Origin: Bryocella elongata
GTDB lineage: Bacteria; Acidobacteriota; Terriglobia; Terriglobales; Acidobacteriaceae
Direction: 5' to 3'
NCBI RefSeq assembly: GCF_900108185.1
Contig: NZ_FNVA01000004.1
Coordinates: 1 to 64,000 of the forward strand
DNA length: 64,000 bases
The position numbers and the translations under genes are program-made. This document shows, one piece after another, positions 8,204 through 17,575 of the stretch; the stretch's first letter is position 1, and each line of letters begins with the position of its first letter. The notes under the pieces were generated by a model. It searched no databases and was not told the origin of the DNA. It saw only the letters and a program-made list of their open reading frames with translations.

Positions 8204-9259
8204 ATGGCATACCCCACAAACAACCTCAGAATCGCGTCGAGCCGGGTCGTAATTCCTCCCATCTTCCTTGAAGAGGAGATGCCTCTCACCGAGAATGCCT
8301 CGCGCACCGTCTTCGAGGCCCGTCATCAGATCGTGAACGTGCTCAACGGCCAAGATGATCGTCTGGTCGTCGTCGTTGGCCCATGCTCCATCCATGATCC
8401 GGCCGCAGCGCGCGAGTATGCGGGGCTGCTGAAGCATGCCATCGCAGAGCTCTCCAGCGACCTCATGATTGTCATGCGGGTGTACTTCGAAAAGCCGCGC
8501 ACGACGCTGGGCTGGAAGGGTCTGATCAACGATCCGTACTTCGACGAGTCCTTCCGCATCAGCGATGGTCTGAGGATCGCGCGCCGCCTGCTGCTGGATC
8601 TCGCCGAGATGGGAGTGCCTGCGGGCACCGAGTATCTCGACATGATCTCGCCGCAGTATGTGGCGGATCTCGTGAGCTGGGGCGCGATTGGGGCCCGCAC
8701 CACCGAAAGCCAGGTCCATCGCCAACTGGCGTCCGGGCTTTCGTGCCCGGTGGGGTTCAAGAACGGCACGTCCGGCAACACGCAGATTGCGATCGAAGCG
8801 ATCCTCTCGGCGAGCCACCCGCATACCTTCCTGGGAACGACGGAGACGGGGCAGTCAGCGATCCTGCTGACGTCGGGGAATCCCGATTGCCACGTCATCC
8901 TGCGCGGTGGCCGCGGCGTGACGAACTTCGATGCGGCTTCGGTCGGTTCCACAGCGGACCAGATGGTGAAGGCCGGTGTGAAGCCGCGCATCATGATCGA
9001 CTTCAGCCACGCGAACAGCGGCAAGGATCATCGCAAGCAGGGAGCGGTGTCGCACGCGGTTGCCGAGCAGATTGCAGGCGGGGATAGAAGAATTATGGGC
9101 GTGATGATCGAGAGCAATCTCGTCGCCGGGGCGCAAAGCCTCGTCGATGGCAAGGCTCCGGTCTATGGTCAGAGCATCACCGATGCCTGCATCGATTGGG
9201 CGGAGACGCTATCGCTTCTGCGCGAACTCGCCGCTGCCAGCAGGGAACGCAGAGGCTAG
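8204..9259 (+). CDS. aroG: 3-deoxy-7-phosphoheptulonate synthase (DAHP synthase, AroG type)
   Basis: First enzyme of the shikimate pathway; condenses phosphoenolpyruvate and erythrose 4-phosphate to DAHP. At 351 residues it has the usual length of class I-alpha enzymes. Diagnostic blocks are VVGPCSIHD, the phosphate-binding FEKPRTTLGWKGLINDP, GARTTESQVHRQLASGLSCPVGFKNGT, and MIDFSHANSGKDHRKQ near the metal site. The N-terminal extension typical of feedback-regulated AroG/F/H is present (RIASSRVVIPP), so allosteric control by an aromatic amino acid is likely, but which one cannot be told. The start is the ATG at 8204. It has no operon partners and is convergent with the Dyp peroxidase 15 bases downstream. 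Confidence 0.93.
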   Translation: MAYPTNNLRIASSRVVIPPIFLEEEMPLTENASRTVFEARHQIVNVLNGQDDRLVVVVGPCSIHDPAAAREYAGLLKHAIAELSSDLMIVMRVYFEKPRTTLGWKGLINDPYFDESFRISDGLRIARRLLLDLAEMGVPAGTEYLDMISPQYVADLVSWGAIGARTTESQVHRQLASGLSCPVGFKNGTSGNTQIAIEAILSASHPHTFLGTTETGQSAILLTSGNPDCHVILRGGRGVTNFDAASVGSTADQMVKAGVKPRIMIDFSHANSGKDHRKQGAVSHAVAEQIAGGDRRIMGVMIESNLVAGAQSLVDGKAPVYGQSITDACIDWAETLSLLRELAAASRERRG

Positions 9260-9274
9260 AGCCGCCTGCGGAGC

Positions 9275-10159
9275 TTACCTCAAGCGCCGCAGGCTCTCCA
9301 CCGAAGGCACAAAGTAGTAGGAGCCGGTGAGCGGCTGCGTGTAGCGCGTCAAGGCATCCCGCGTTCCGTTGACCAGGCCCGCCATGCTGTCCAGCATCTT
9401 CGACAGCCGCGACTGCTCCGCGCTGAAGCCGACAAATACCGTGCCGTGGTCGTCGACCTTGCCGTAGGGCATGTTGCGGCGGAAGATGTTCCCGAACTCG
9501 TCCTGATCGGTGCGGGCGACGTGCGAGTCGGCCGGCTTGTTCTCAAGCTCGATGCTGTCTGGCTTGGTGCGGCCCATGATCAGCTCCTGCTGCCTGGTTT
9601 CAAGGGCCTCCCACTCCGCCGTCTTATGCTTCCACTTCTGCAGGAGGAGAACCGAGCCTGCGGCGCCGGGGACACCTTCCGGGATGAGCGCGTCGGCCGG
9701 AGCATCGAGCAGCGTTGGATTCTCCGAGCCATCGACGAAACCGGTCAGGTCGCGGTCGTGCCGGTAGGCCCAGCTGGATGTCTCTTCGCCCAGGGTTGCG
9801 AGACCTGCCAGGTCCTTGATGACCGATCGCGCCATATCGAAGATGACGTCGTATGCGCTACCGGAGAGCCACACGAGAGCGTCGTGCTGCGTGGCCGGCA
9901 TCACGAATCCTTCAATTCCGGAGACGGGCTGGTTGAAGCCTTCGACATCTGCCGGGAGGTCACCCGGGACGACTTTGCTCCAGAGCTCAGGCCGGAAGCC
10001 GATGACGAAGTTCACGCCACCGGTCGTCGTTCGCGGCTCGCGGATCGCGCAGATGGTGGCGGCAAACTCGGCAGACTTCGCCTGATCCAGCAGGTCGAAC
10101 TCGAGGTATGCATGCGATGACGTGCCCAGAGCGAAGATGCCAGCCTGTGGTGTGTACAT
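9275..10159 (-). CDS. Dyp-type haem peroxidase
   Basis: A 294-residue dye-decolorising peroxidase. The family signature GxxDG is present as GFVDGSENP (D143 as distal acid/base). The likely proximal haem histidine is H213 in ADSHVARTD, with the distal arginine around R228 in RRNMPYG. The protein lacks a Tat or Sec signal peptide, so it is probably cytoplasmic or encapsulated, like YfeX-type B/P subclass enzymes. No encapsulin gene is adjacent. It uses peroxide to oxidise dyes or porphyrin-like substrates; the natural substrate is unknown. It is convergent with aroG and divergent from the BNR protein, 117 bases separating their starts. Confidence 0.9.
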   Translation of the reverse strand: MYTPQAGIFALGTSSHAYLEFDLLDQAKSAEFAATICAIREPRTTTGGVNFVIGFRPELWSKVVPGDLPADVEGFNQPVSGIEGFVMPATQHDALVWLSGSAYDVIFDMARSVIKDLAGLATLGEETSSWAYRHDRDLTGFVDGSENPTLLDAPADALIPEGVPGAAGSVLLLQKWKHKTAEWEALETRQQELIMGRTKPDSIELENKPADSHVARTDQDEFGNIFRRNMPYGKVDDHGTVFVGFSAEQSRLSKMLDSMAGLVNGTRDALTRYTQPLTGSYYFVPSVESLRRLR

Positions 10160-10276
10160 GGAGGGAGTATATCGGCGTCCTGAGCTTCGGCCATTCCGTC
10201 TATTCTGGATACGTACCCAGGTCCAAAGGCTCGAACAGGTTTGCCGGCGTCTTTACGTCGGCCAGAAGGATTTCGC

Positions 10277-13132
10277 ATGCGTCGACTTGCTTTGCTTCCG
10301 TTAGCTATCGTCTCGCTCGCTATAGCGGGTGTCGTCCCTCACGCGTTGCCTGCACAGGCTCCCGGCGTGTATCCCGCATCCCTTCTCGGTGGGCTCGAGT
10401 GGAGAGACGTTGGCCCGATGCGCGGCGGCAGGACGTATGCCGTTGCCGGGGCGGCGAGCCAGCCGGATACCTTCTACATGGGGTCTGTTGGTGGCGGCGT
10501 ATGGAAGACGGAGAACTCCGGGCGCACCTGGTTCCCGATCTCCGATGCGGGCATCCCCATCGGTTCGATTGGAGCGATCGCCGTCGCGCCGTCCGATCCG
10601 AACGTAGTGTACGTCGGTACGGGCGAGCCCGACATTCGCAGCCAGCACTCGTATGGCATCGGCGTCTTCAAGTCCACCGATGCGGGCAAGACGTGGAAGT
10701 CGATCGGTCTCGAGGACAGCCGTCAGATCGGCCGCATCGTCGTCGATCCTACGGACCCGAATCGCGTGTACGTCGCAGCGCTTGGTCATGTGTATGACGC
10801 CAACCCGACGCGCGGCGTGTTTCGCTCTACCGATGGTGGAGCGCACTGGAAGAAGGTCCTGAACGATCAGAAGCTGCCGAACGATGTCGGGGCCGTCGAG
10901 CTTGCCATCGACCCGGTCCATGTCAAGACTCTCTATGCGTCTCTGTGGGGCACGCGTCGCCCACCGTGGTCCGTGTATGCGCCGTCGAACCTGCCCGGCG
11001 GCGGTCTATTCAAGTCGACCGATGGCGGCGACACCTGGAAGAAGCTCTCCGGCGGCCTGCCGTCGGATGAGTTCGTGGGCAAGATTGGCATCGCTGTCGC
11101 GCCGAGCAATCCCAATCGGCTGTGGGCGGTCGTTGATGACCTGGGGTCTTCAGTTGCGAAGGCGATGGGTGGTGGCGGCGGTGCCGCTGCACCACAGCCG
11201 AAGACTGGCGGTGGCGTCTACACCTCAAACGACGCGGGCGCCACATGGAAGCTCGTCAACGACGAGCAGCGGCTGTGGGGGCGTGGATGGTATTTCGAAT
11301 CCGTCGCCGTCGATCCGAAGAACCCGGACCGTGCCTACGTCATCAACACCGGAACCTACGAGACCACCGATGGTGGCAAGAGCTTTGTTCCCGTCAAGGG
11401 CTCGCCGGGTGGTGATGACGATCATCAGATGTGGATCAACCCGCGCGATGGCAACCGCCTCGTGTTGAGTACGGATCAGGGTACGGTCGTCTCGGTGGAT
11501 GGAGCGCAGACCTGGAGCACCTGGTACAACCAGCCCACGGCGCAGATCTATCATGTGGCCGCAAGCAACGACTTCCCGTATCACCTGTACGGCGCGCAGC
11601 AGGACTCCGGTGGCGTGGGGGTAGACACGTGGTCGCCGCTTGGCGTGTTGAACTTCCGCGACTGGGAGCCTACGTGTCTGGCGGGCGAAAGCAACACCGT
11701 AGTGCCCGATCCCGATCCGAAGCGTGCGCGCGTGCTTTACGGCGGTGGCGCAGCCAGCTGCGATCAATCGCTCAACGTCACCGTCCCCATGCAGGGTGAG
11801 TTGCCTGCGGCTGATCCTGCGGATCCGAACCGGAAGACGTGGACGCTGCCTGAGGTCTTTTCGCTTGCCGACCAGGCGCTCTATTACTCGAACCAGTTTG
11901 TCTTCCGGACGCGCAACCGTGGCAAGTCGTGGGAGAAGATAAGCCCGGACCTCACACGCGTGAATCCCGAGACGCCGAAGAACCTCGATGCCATCACGGC
12001 TACTGACATCGACCAGCCGATGAAGGATCGCTTCGGCGTGGTCTACACCATCGGGCCTTCGCCACTTGATGCGAAGACCGTGTGGGTTGGGACGGACGAT
12101 GGACTCATCCACGTCACGACCGACGATGGGGCGCACTGGAATGATGTTACGCCAGCTGCGATGACGGCGTGGAGCAAGGTCTCGCAGCTTGAAGCAAGCC
12201 ACTTCGATACAGTGACGGCCTATGCTTCCGTCGATCGGCATCGTCTTGCGGATCTGAAACCCTACATCTACCGCACGCATGATGGCGGCAAAACCTGGAC
12301 GAACATCGCAAGTGGCATCCCTGAGGGTGCGTACGTGAACTCCGTCAAGGAAGACACGAAGCAGAAGGGCCTGCTGTACGCGGCGACGGAGCTGCGGGTC
12401 TATGTGTCCTTCGACGATGGCGATCGCTGGCAGCCGTTGCAGCTGAACATGCCTGTCACGTCCGTGCGCGACATCGTAGTTCATGGCGATGACCTCGCGG
12501 TGGCAACCTACGGCCGCGGCTTCTGGGTGCTCGACCAGATGACCTCGCTTCGCCAGATCGCTGCCGACGGTCAGAAGATCGCTGCGGAGAAAGCTCATCT
12601 CTTCGCTCCAGGAGAGACCTTCGCTCTGGCCGCTGGCGGGATGAATGGAACTCCGCTGCCGCACGAAGAGCCGCAGGAGTTGAATCCGCCCGCGGGTGTG
12701 GTGGTGTACTACTGGCTGCAGTCCGCGCCATCGGGACCGCTGAAGATCGAGCTAGTTGACGGGAAGGGTGCGGTGCGAGCCTGCCTTGCGAGCGACACCC
12801 CAGTGAAGCCGGTCGACACCGAAGCCATCAACGTGCAGGCGATTTGGGAAGAGCCAACGCCGCCGCCTTCGGCATCTGCGGGTACGCATCGCGTGGCGCT
12901 GAACGTTCGCGGCGGGCGTGGCTTTGGCGGCTTCGGTCGCGCGGCGGCGCCTCCGCCTGTGGATGCCTGCAACCCGCCGGGAACGCCTGCACCGCAGGCT
13001 CCCCAACGCGGTGGACGTCGTCAGGCGGCAGGTCTTCAGCCGGGTGCGTACACGGTGCGACTGACGGTCGACGGCCAGACCTACACGCAACCGGTCGCAA
13101 TCAAACCCGACCCTCGCGCAAGCAAGGAGTAG
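10277..13132 (+). CDS. Large secreted BNR/VPS10-like repeat protein
   Basis: About 951 residues beginning with a signal peptide (MRRLALLPLAIVSLAIAGVV, cleavage near LPAQAP). The body is a beta-propeller with many Asp-box/BNR repeats of the form STDxGxxWxxx (for example KSTDAGKTWKS, RSTDGGAHWKK, KSTDGGDTWKK, TSNDAGATWKL, RTHDGGKTWTN). The product matches the sortilin/VPS10 or 'glycosyl hydrolase BNR' family that is expanded in acidobacteria. The C-terminus is Gly/Pro/Ala rich and probably a linker plus beta domain. I chose the ATG at 10277 because AGAAGGA lies six bases upstream and a signal peptide follows; a TTG at 10241 gives a longer frame. Ligand or enzymatic activity is unknown. A terminator follows. 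Confidence 0.8.
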   Translation: MRRLALLPLAIVSLAIAGVVPHALPAQAPGVYPASLLGGLEWRDVGPMRGGRTYAVAGAASQPDTFYMGSVGGGVWKTENSGRTWFPISDAGIPIGSIGAIAVAPSDPNVVYVGTGEPDIRSQHSYGIGVFKSTDAGKTWKSIGLEDSRQIGRIVVDPTDPNRVYVAALGHVYDANPTRGVFRSTDGGAHWKKVLNDQKLPNDVGAVELAIDPVHVKTLYASLWGTRRPPWSVYAPSNLPGGGLFKSTDGGDTWKKLSGGLPSDEFVGKIGIAVAPSNPNRLWAVVDDLGSSVAKAMGGGGGAAAPQPKTGGGVYTSNDAGATWKLVNDEQRLWGRGWYFESVAVDPKNPDRAYVINTGTYETTDGGKSFVPVKGSPGGDDDHQMWINPRDGNRLVLSTDQGTVVSVDGAQTWSTWYNQPTAQIYHVAASNDFPYHLYGAQQDSGGVGVDTWSPLGVLNFRDWEPTCLAGESNTVVPDPDPKRARVLYGGGAASCDQSLNVTVPMQGELPAADPADPNRKTWTLPEVFSLADQALYYSNQFVFRTRNRGKSWEKISPDLTRVNPETPKNLDAITATDIDQPMKDRFGVVYTIGPSPLDAKTVWVGTDDGLIHVTTDDGAHWNDVTPAAMTAWSKVSQLEASHFDTVTAYASVDRHRLADLKPYIYRTHDGGKTWTNIASGIPEGAYVNSVKEDTKQKGLLYAATELRVYVSFDDGDRWQPLQLNMPVTSVRDIVVHGDDLAVATYGRGFWVLDQMTSLRQIAADGQKIAAEKAHLFAPGETFALAAGGMNGTPLPHEEPQELNPPAGVVVYYWLQSAPSGPLKIELVDGKGAVRACLASDTPVKPVDTEAINVQAIWEEPTPPPSASAGTHRVALNVRGGRGFGGFGRAAAPPPVDACNPPGTPAPQAPQRGGRRQAAGLQPGAYTVRLTVDGQTYTQPVAIKPDPRASKE

Positions 13133-13146
13133 CTGGGCCGAAGTAG

Positions 13147-13181
13147 AGCCCCTGCTGAGCGAGAGCTCTGCAGGGGCTTTT
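13147..13181 (+). terminator. Rho-independent terminator of the BNR gene
   Basis: The stem AGCCCCTGC / GCAGGGGC with an additional inner stem (GAGC/GCTC) is followed by TTTT. It begins 14 bases after the BNR stop codon. Confidence 0.85.
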
Positions 13182-13413
13182 GTGTGAGGCGACGATCTTC
13201 GTGCATGCTCGCTGTGGACGTTTGAGTTCGAAAACGGATGCGGCTCGGCCTCATCGGCCCACGAAAAGCAACGATCGAGCAACTCTGTTGCTCACAAACC
13301 TCTGGACGTTGTCTTCGAAAGCTGGGTTGAGGCTGGGAGTCGGGCCGGCGGATGCTTACCCCTCACCCGGCCGCAAACGCGCCTTTCGGCTGCGAAGCTT
13401 AGATACTCGAACA

Positions 13414-13902
13414 TCAGAGGCCGCAACGGCAGCTCACGCCGTGAGCGGGTGGCATCGTTCCATCCAGGGCTGGGATGCAATGGCCATGAGGGTCGGAAGT
13501 TGGATGCCCCAGCTTTGCCGCGATCCGCTCCTCAAAGGACTCCGAGATGAAGTGTTCCAGCCGCTCGGCTTCATCGTGAAGCTCGTCGATCGGGTAATCG
13601 AGCACTTGGAAAAGAAACGTCTCAACCAACCGATGATGCCGCACTACTTCCAGGGCGCGTCTTCGCCCGGCACTCGACAGTTTCACGCCTTCGCCTCGCT
13701 TATAGTCCACGAACGATTTCGGCTCGCTTGCGAGCTTCTGAAGCATATTCGTAACGGATGCCGGCGAAACATCAAGGCGTGCCGCCAGCTCTGAGCCGCC
13801 GACGCGCCTGCGCTCATCCCCGCCGATGGTGTGAATAGCCTTCAGATAGTCGTCGACGGATTCTGTATTGCGATCCCAATGCGCTCGCTTTGTTTTTTTC
13901 AT
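13414..13902 (-). CDS. DtxR/MntR-family metal-dependent transcriptional regulator
   Basis: A 162-residue regulator. The N-terminal winged helix-turn-helix (TESVDDYLKAIHTIGG, SELAARLDVSPASVTNMLQKLA) and the metal-binding/dimerisation helices (RHHRLVETFLFQVLDYPIDELHDEAERLEHFISE, then HPTSDPHG) are all characteristic of MntR/DtxR proteins. No SH3-like third domain is present, as in MntR. It would repress metal-uptake genes when Fe(II) or Mn(II) is abundant. It is divergent from a TonB receptor, and two palindromic boxes lie in the 66 bases between the start codons, so it probably represses both itself and the receptor. The C-terminal CRCGL tail carries two cysteines of unknown role. Confidence 0.9.
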   Translation of the reverse strand: MKKTKRAHWDRNTESVDDYLKAIHTIGGDERRRVGGSELAARLDVSPASVTNMLQKLASEPKSFVDYKRGEGVKLSSAGRRRALEVVRHHRLVETFLFQVLDYPIDELHDEAERLEHFISESFEERIAAKLGHPTSDPHGHCIPALDGTMPPAHGVSCRCGL

Positions 13903-13931
13903 GGTCTGGCTGTCCAGTCGGAGAACTTATG

Positions 13932-13945
13932 TTAGGTTAACCTAA
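13932..13945. promoter_or_regulatory. Perfect palindromic DtxR/MntR-like operator, box 1
   Basis: TTAGGTTAACCTAA is a perfect 14-bp palindrome. It carries the TTAGGTTA/TAACCTAA half sites known from DtxR/IdeR/MntR operators and lies between the regulator and the TonB receptor. Confidence 0.75.
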
Positions 13946-13952
13946 ACAGGAA

Positions 13953-13966
13953 TTAGGTAAACCTAA
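13953..13966. promoter_or_regulatory. Near-perfect palindromic DtxR/MntR-like operator, box 2
   Basis: TTAGGTAAACCTAA matches box 1 except for one base at the centre. The two centres are 21 bp apart, two helical turns, so two dimers could bind the same face. It ends two bases before the upstream ATG of the receptor, so bound protein would also block initiation there. Confidence 0.72.
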
Positions 13967-13968
13967 AC

Positions 13969-16900
13969 ATGCGATCAACGATGAAAATTCCCGCTCTGTT
14001 GACCCTTCTTTGGTTCCTTCCCATCGCCCGCGCACAAAGCGGCACGTCCAGCGCCCTGGCCGGAACCGTCACCGACAAGAGCGGTGCGCTGATCCTGCAC
14101 GCCACGGTGACCGCAACTGACGTAAACACCAAGGCATTCCGCACCGGTGAAACGGATGCAGGTGGACATTACCTGCTGTCGCAGATCAATCCGGCGACGT
14201 ATCAGATCACCGTAGCCGCTCCTGGATTTGGCGTCGCCTCTTCTGGGGCAACAGCCGTCGGGGTAGGGCGCACCGTGACTGTGAACTTCACCCTGTCTGT
14301 CACTTCGGCCTCGCAGAGTGTCGAAGTGACGGCACAACAGGGCCTCCTTAGCCTGGACAATCCGAACACGACGACGACGCTGGAAGCGAAGACGATTAAG
14401 AGCCTTCCGAATCCAGGGCAGGACCTGACCTTCATCACCCAGTTCGCGCAGGGAGCCCTCATGAACACGGCGGGTTCGTCGAATGATGCCAAGGCGGCTG
14501 GCGGCTACGGCAACGTCGAATTCAACGGACTCCCCGCAACTTCGAATGGATACATCCTCGACGGTTATGACACGAATGATCCGTGGCTGGGACTGAACAT
14601 CGGTTTGTCCACCAATCTTGTCATCGGCCTGGACGCGGTACAGGAGGCCACCGTGAGCACGAACTCCTATGCTGTTGACCAGGGCCGCTACGGCGCAGCG
14701 CAGGTCAACTATTTCACGAAATCCGGCGGGAGCCGCTTTCATGGCGACGTATACGAAGTCTGGAATGGCTCGCTGCTGAATGCTCAGGACTATTTCCTGC
14801 ACGCGAATGACTCACCGGGGAACCTTGCCAGGAAGCCTCGATCCACAGTGAACGAGTTTGGTGTGAGCGTTGGTGGTCCGATCCTGCCGAAGAGGTTATT
14901 CGTCTTCGCCCACTATGAAGGGATTCGGATTGCGCTGCCGCTGGTGTCGCAGGTCACGGCGCCGTCGCCTGCGTATCAGCAATACGTGTTGGAGGCTCTG
15001 ACGATGGGTGGAGTGGACCCGATCACCGGAGTCGCGCTACCGGCGCAGCCAGCAGAGATTCCACTCTATCGATCGATGTTTGGGCTGTACTCCAACACGA
15101 GCGGCACGCCAGTCCCGGTGAGTACGTGCCCTCTTGATGAAAATGGGGTACTCCTGCCTGCGCCCGTCGCTGGAACTTTACTGAACGGTAGCGGTTGTGC
15201 CAACCAGCGGCAGGCTTCTTTGAACAACAAGGATGGCGAGAATCTCATTGTGCTGAAGATCGATCATACGGTCAATGAGAGGAACAGCGTCTGGTATCGC
15301 TTTCAGCAGGACACCGGCTTGCAGGCCGCGTACACGGATCCGATCAATCCGATCTTCAATGCGTTCTCTCCGCAGCCGCAGCGCACGCTGGTCCTGGGGT
15401 ACACACACCTCTTCACGCCCAACCTCGTCAACCAGATCAACCCCGGTGCAAGCTGGTACGCCAGTATCTTCGAGCCGAACAACTTCGTCGCCGTGCAACA
15501 GAAATTTCCGATTGTTCTCGCGGCCGGGAGCTCCAACCTGCCGTTCACTACCATCGGGGGCAATGACCAGACCTATCCGCAGGGACGTAAAGTCACGCAG
15601 TGGCAGGTGAATGACAACCTTATCTGGACGCTGCATCGACATACGCTGAAATTCGGGGTCAACACCCGCCGTGTGGACGTGAGCAACTATGACCTTGGGC
15701 AGGGAACAGTACCGCTTATCACCGTCAACGATCTCGCTCAGTTCACGTATGGAGCGGCCTATACCGCGACCCAAAGCTTCCCGGTGCGCACCCGGGAGCG
15801 GGTGGCGAATGGCAACTTTGAGTTCTATGCCATGGATAGCTACAAGCCCTCCGCCAAATTCACGCTGACTGCTGGCATGCGCATCACGTGGAATACAAAC
15901 GTCGTCAACGATCAAGGTCTCTTCGCCCGGCCGGCGGGTTCATTTTTCGACATGCAGCACAGCAACGCTCAACCACTTAATCAGGCCATTCTTGCTGGTG
16001 TTCATGACCTCTTTCCGGCCACTCCTCTGTTTGTCTATCAACCTCGTGTGTCTATCGCCTATCAACTTCAACCTCATACTGCTGTTCACGCGGGCTTCGG
16101 GGTCTTCAGCGACATCATTCCGGCGCAGATCGCCGACCTGGCTTCGACGAACGCGCCCTATGCTCCGAGCTTCGCGGGTGGCCTGGGGGGACAGGTGGGT
16201 GGCGTGGCTATCTTCCCAGGAGTTCCAGGCAGCGCCGTCGATGCTCTTGTTTCCGCGAACAAAGCCTTGCAAACGAGCTTCAGCACTGGCGCTCCACCCT
16301 GCACGGGTATTGCTCCCGGCGATGCGGTTTGTCCGCTGGCGGTAGGGCTCGACACCTTTCCAACTGGCGTCCTGAAGACTCCTGTGTACTACCAGTACAG
16401 CGCCGGGGTGGAGCAACAGGTTAGCGGTACGGGCGCAGTGCGGGTGGACTTCGTCGGCACTCGTGGGCTTCATGAGCCGTATCAGGTCGAGCTCAATGGC
16501 TACCAAAACGTCTGCGTAGGTTGCTTCGCACCCTACTCGTACGGTCGCCCACTCGATCAACGCTTCGGCAGTGTGAATGAGTTCCGGACAGATGCAAATA
16601 GCAGCTACGCAGGGCTGCAGACCAGCTATACACAGCAAATTGCTGGCCTCACGCTGCGGGGAAACTACACACTGAGCCACTGTCTTGACGAGGTCTCTAA
16701 CGGTGGCCTCCTGACGTTCTCCAGCCAGGGAATCCTCTCGCCTCTCCCTGGCGAACTCAGCCGCAGCTACGGAAGCTGCGACTACGATGTGCGGCACAAC
16801 ATCTCTGCCTTCGGAATCTATCAAGTCCCCTTTCATTCAAGGCACGCCCTGCTGCATGATCTGCTCGGCGGCTGGTCTTTCTCGGAGACAGCGTTTTTCC

Positions 16901-17451
16901 ATACGGGATTGCCGTTAACGATCCTCAGCCAGCCCTACACCGCCAATGGAAACGGTGTCTTCCAATCCAGTGGCCCGCAGTTCGCCCGTCGTATTCCCGG
17001 AGTGCCGCTCTATAAGAAGACTGCGGTCGGCGGCGTCACCGTGGCTGGTACGCGGCAGTGGATCAATCCCGATGCCTTCGCCTCGGTCGTCGATCCGTCG
17101 ACGGGAGCCTGTACTGGTGGCGACTCTGTGGCCAACTGTCAGTTTGGTGATTCAGGACGGAACACTGTGCGAGGGCCACACTTCATGGATTCGGACATCT
17201 ACATCACCAAGACATTCAAGCTGCACGAGGGTGTGATCTTCCGCTTCGATACCCAGATGTTCAATGCCTTCAATCACGCGAACTTTGCGCTGCCCAGCAA
17301 TGTGGAGGCCGGTGTGCCAGGCTCCTCAATCCCGGCTCGCTTTGGAACCCTGCAGAGCACCATCTCACCACCCACAGGCCTGCTGGGTGTGGGACTCGGC
17401 GGCGATAGCTCTCCGCGCATGATCGCTTTCCAGGGAAGAATCGAGTTCTAA
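13969..17451 (+). CDS. TonB-dependent receptor, Oar-like, with N-terminal carboxypeptidase-regulatory domain
   Basis: A 1160-residue outer-membrane protein. After a signal peptide (MKIPALLTLLWFLPIARAQS) comes a carboxypeptidase regulatory-like domain (LAGTVTDKSGALILHATVTA and GHYLLSQINPATYQITV), then a plug domain with VEVTAQQGLLS and a long beta-barrel ending in GRIEF with the expected C-terminal phenylalanine. It imports a ligand using TonB energy. Because two DtxR/MntR boxes overlap its start and the divergent gene is such a regulator, the cargo is probably an iron or manganese complex; this is inference. The start is either the ATG at 13969, two bases after box 2, or the ATG at 13981, which begins directly with the signal peptide. 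Confidence 0.88.
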   Translation: MRSTMKIPALLTLLWFLPIARAQSGTSSALAGTVTDKSGALILHATVTATDVNTKAFRTGETDAGGHYLLSQINPATYQITVAAPGFGVASSGATAVGVGRTVTVNFTLSVTSASQSVEVTAQQGLLSLDNPNTTTTLEAKTIKSLPNPGQDLTFITQFAQGALMNTAGSSNDAKAAGGYGNVEFNGLPATSNGYILDGYDTNDPWLGLNIGLSTNLVIGLDAVQEATVSTNSYAVDQGRYGAAQVNYFTKSGGSRFHGDVYEVWNGSLLNAQDYFLHANDSPGNLARKPRSTVNEFGVSVGGPILPKRLFVFAHYEGIRIALPLVSQVTAPSPAYQQYVLEALTMGGVDPITGVALPAQPAEIPLYRSMFGLYSNTSGTPVPVSTCPLDENGVLLPAPVAGTLLNGSGCANQRQASLNNKDGENLIVLKIDHTVNERNSVWYRFQQDTGLQAAYTDPINPIFNAFSPQPQRTLVLGYTHLFTPNLVNQINPGASWYASIFEPNNFVAVQQKFPIVLAAGSSNLPFTTIGGNDQTYPQGRKVTQWQVNDNLIWTLHRHTLKFGVNTRRVDVSNYDLGQGTVPLITVNDLAQFTYGAAYTATQSFPVRTRERVANGNFEFYAMDSYKPSAKFTLTAGMRITWNTNVVNDQGLFARPAGSFFDMQHSNAQPLNQAILAGVHDLFPATPLFVYQPRVSIAYQLQPHTAVHAGFGVFSDIIPAQIADLASTNAPYAPSFAGGLGGQVGGVAIFPGVPGSAVDALVSANKALQTSFSTGAPPCTGIAPGDAVCPLAVGLDTFPTGVLKTPVYYQYSAGVEQQVSGTGAVRVDFVGTRGLHEPYQVELNGYQNVCVGCFAPYSYGRPLDQRFGSVNEFRTDANSSYAGLQTSYTQQIAGLTLRGNYTLSHCLDEVSNGGLLTFSSQGILSPLPGELSRSYGSCDYDVRHNISAFGIYQVPFHSRHALLHDLLGGWSFSETAFFHTGLPLTILSQPYTANGNGVFQSSGPQFARRIPGVPLYKKTAVGGVTVAGTRQWINPDAFASVVDPSTGACTGGDSVANCQFGDSGRNTVRGPHFMDSDIYITKTFKLHEGVIFRFDTQMFNAFNHANFALPSNVEAGVPGSSIPARFGTLQSTISPPTGLLGVGLGGDSSPRMIAFQGRIEF

Positions 17452-17575
17452 GAAGGGATTACCGGGAGGATCTCCAGAGCTTTCGAGCGACGTTGTGTTC
17501 GTCCGCGACGCTCTTGAATTCGCGCCTCGGGGAAAGAAAAGAAGCGCGCTCGCATTGATTGCGAAGAGGCTGCGC

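Noticed and set aside
9265-9293. CCTGCGG/CCGCAGG hairpin between aroG and the Dyp peroxidase
   Set aside because: No T-tract and partly inside the peroxidase coding region; not strong enough to call a terminator.
11225-12664. Minus-strand frame of 479 codons inside the BNR protein gene
   Set aside because: Antisense shadow of a repeat-rich gene whose Asp-box repeats are unambiguous on the plus strand.
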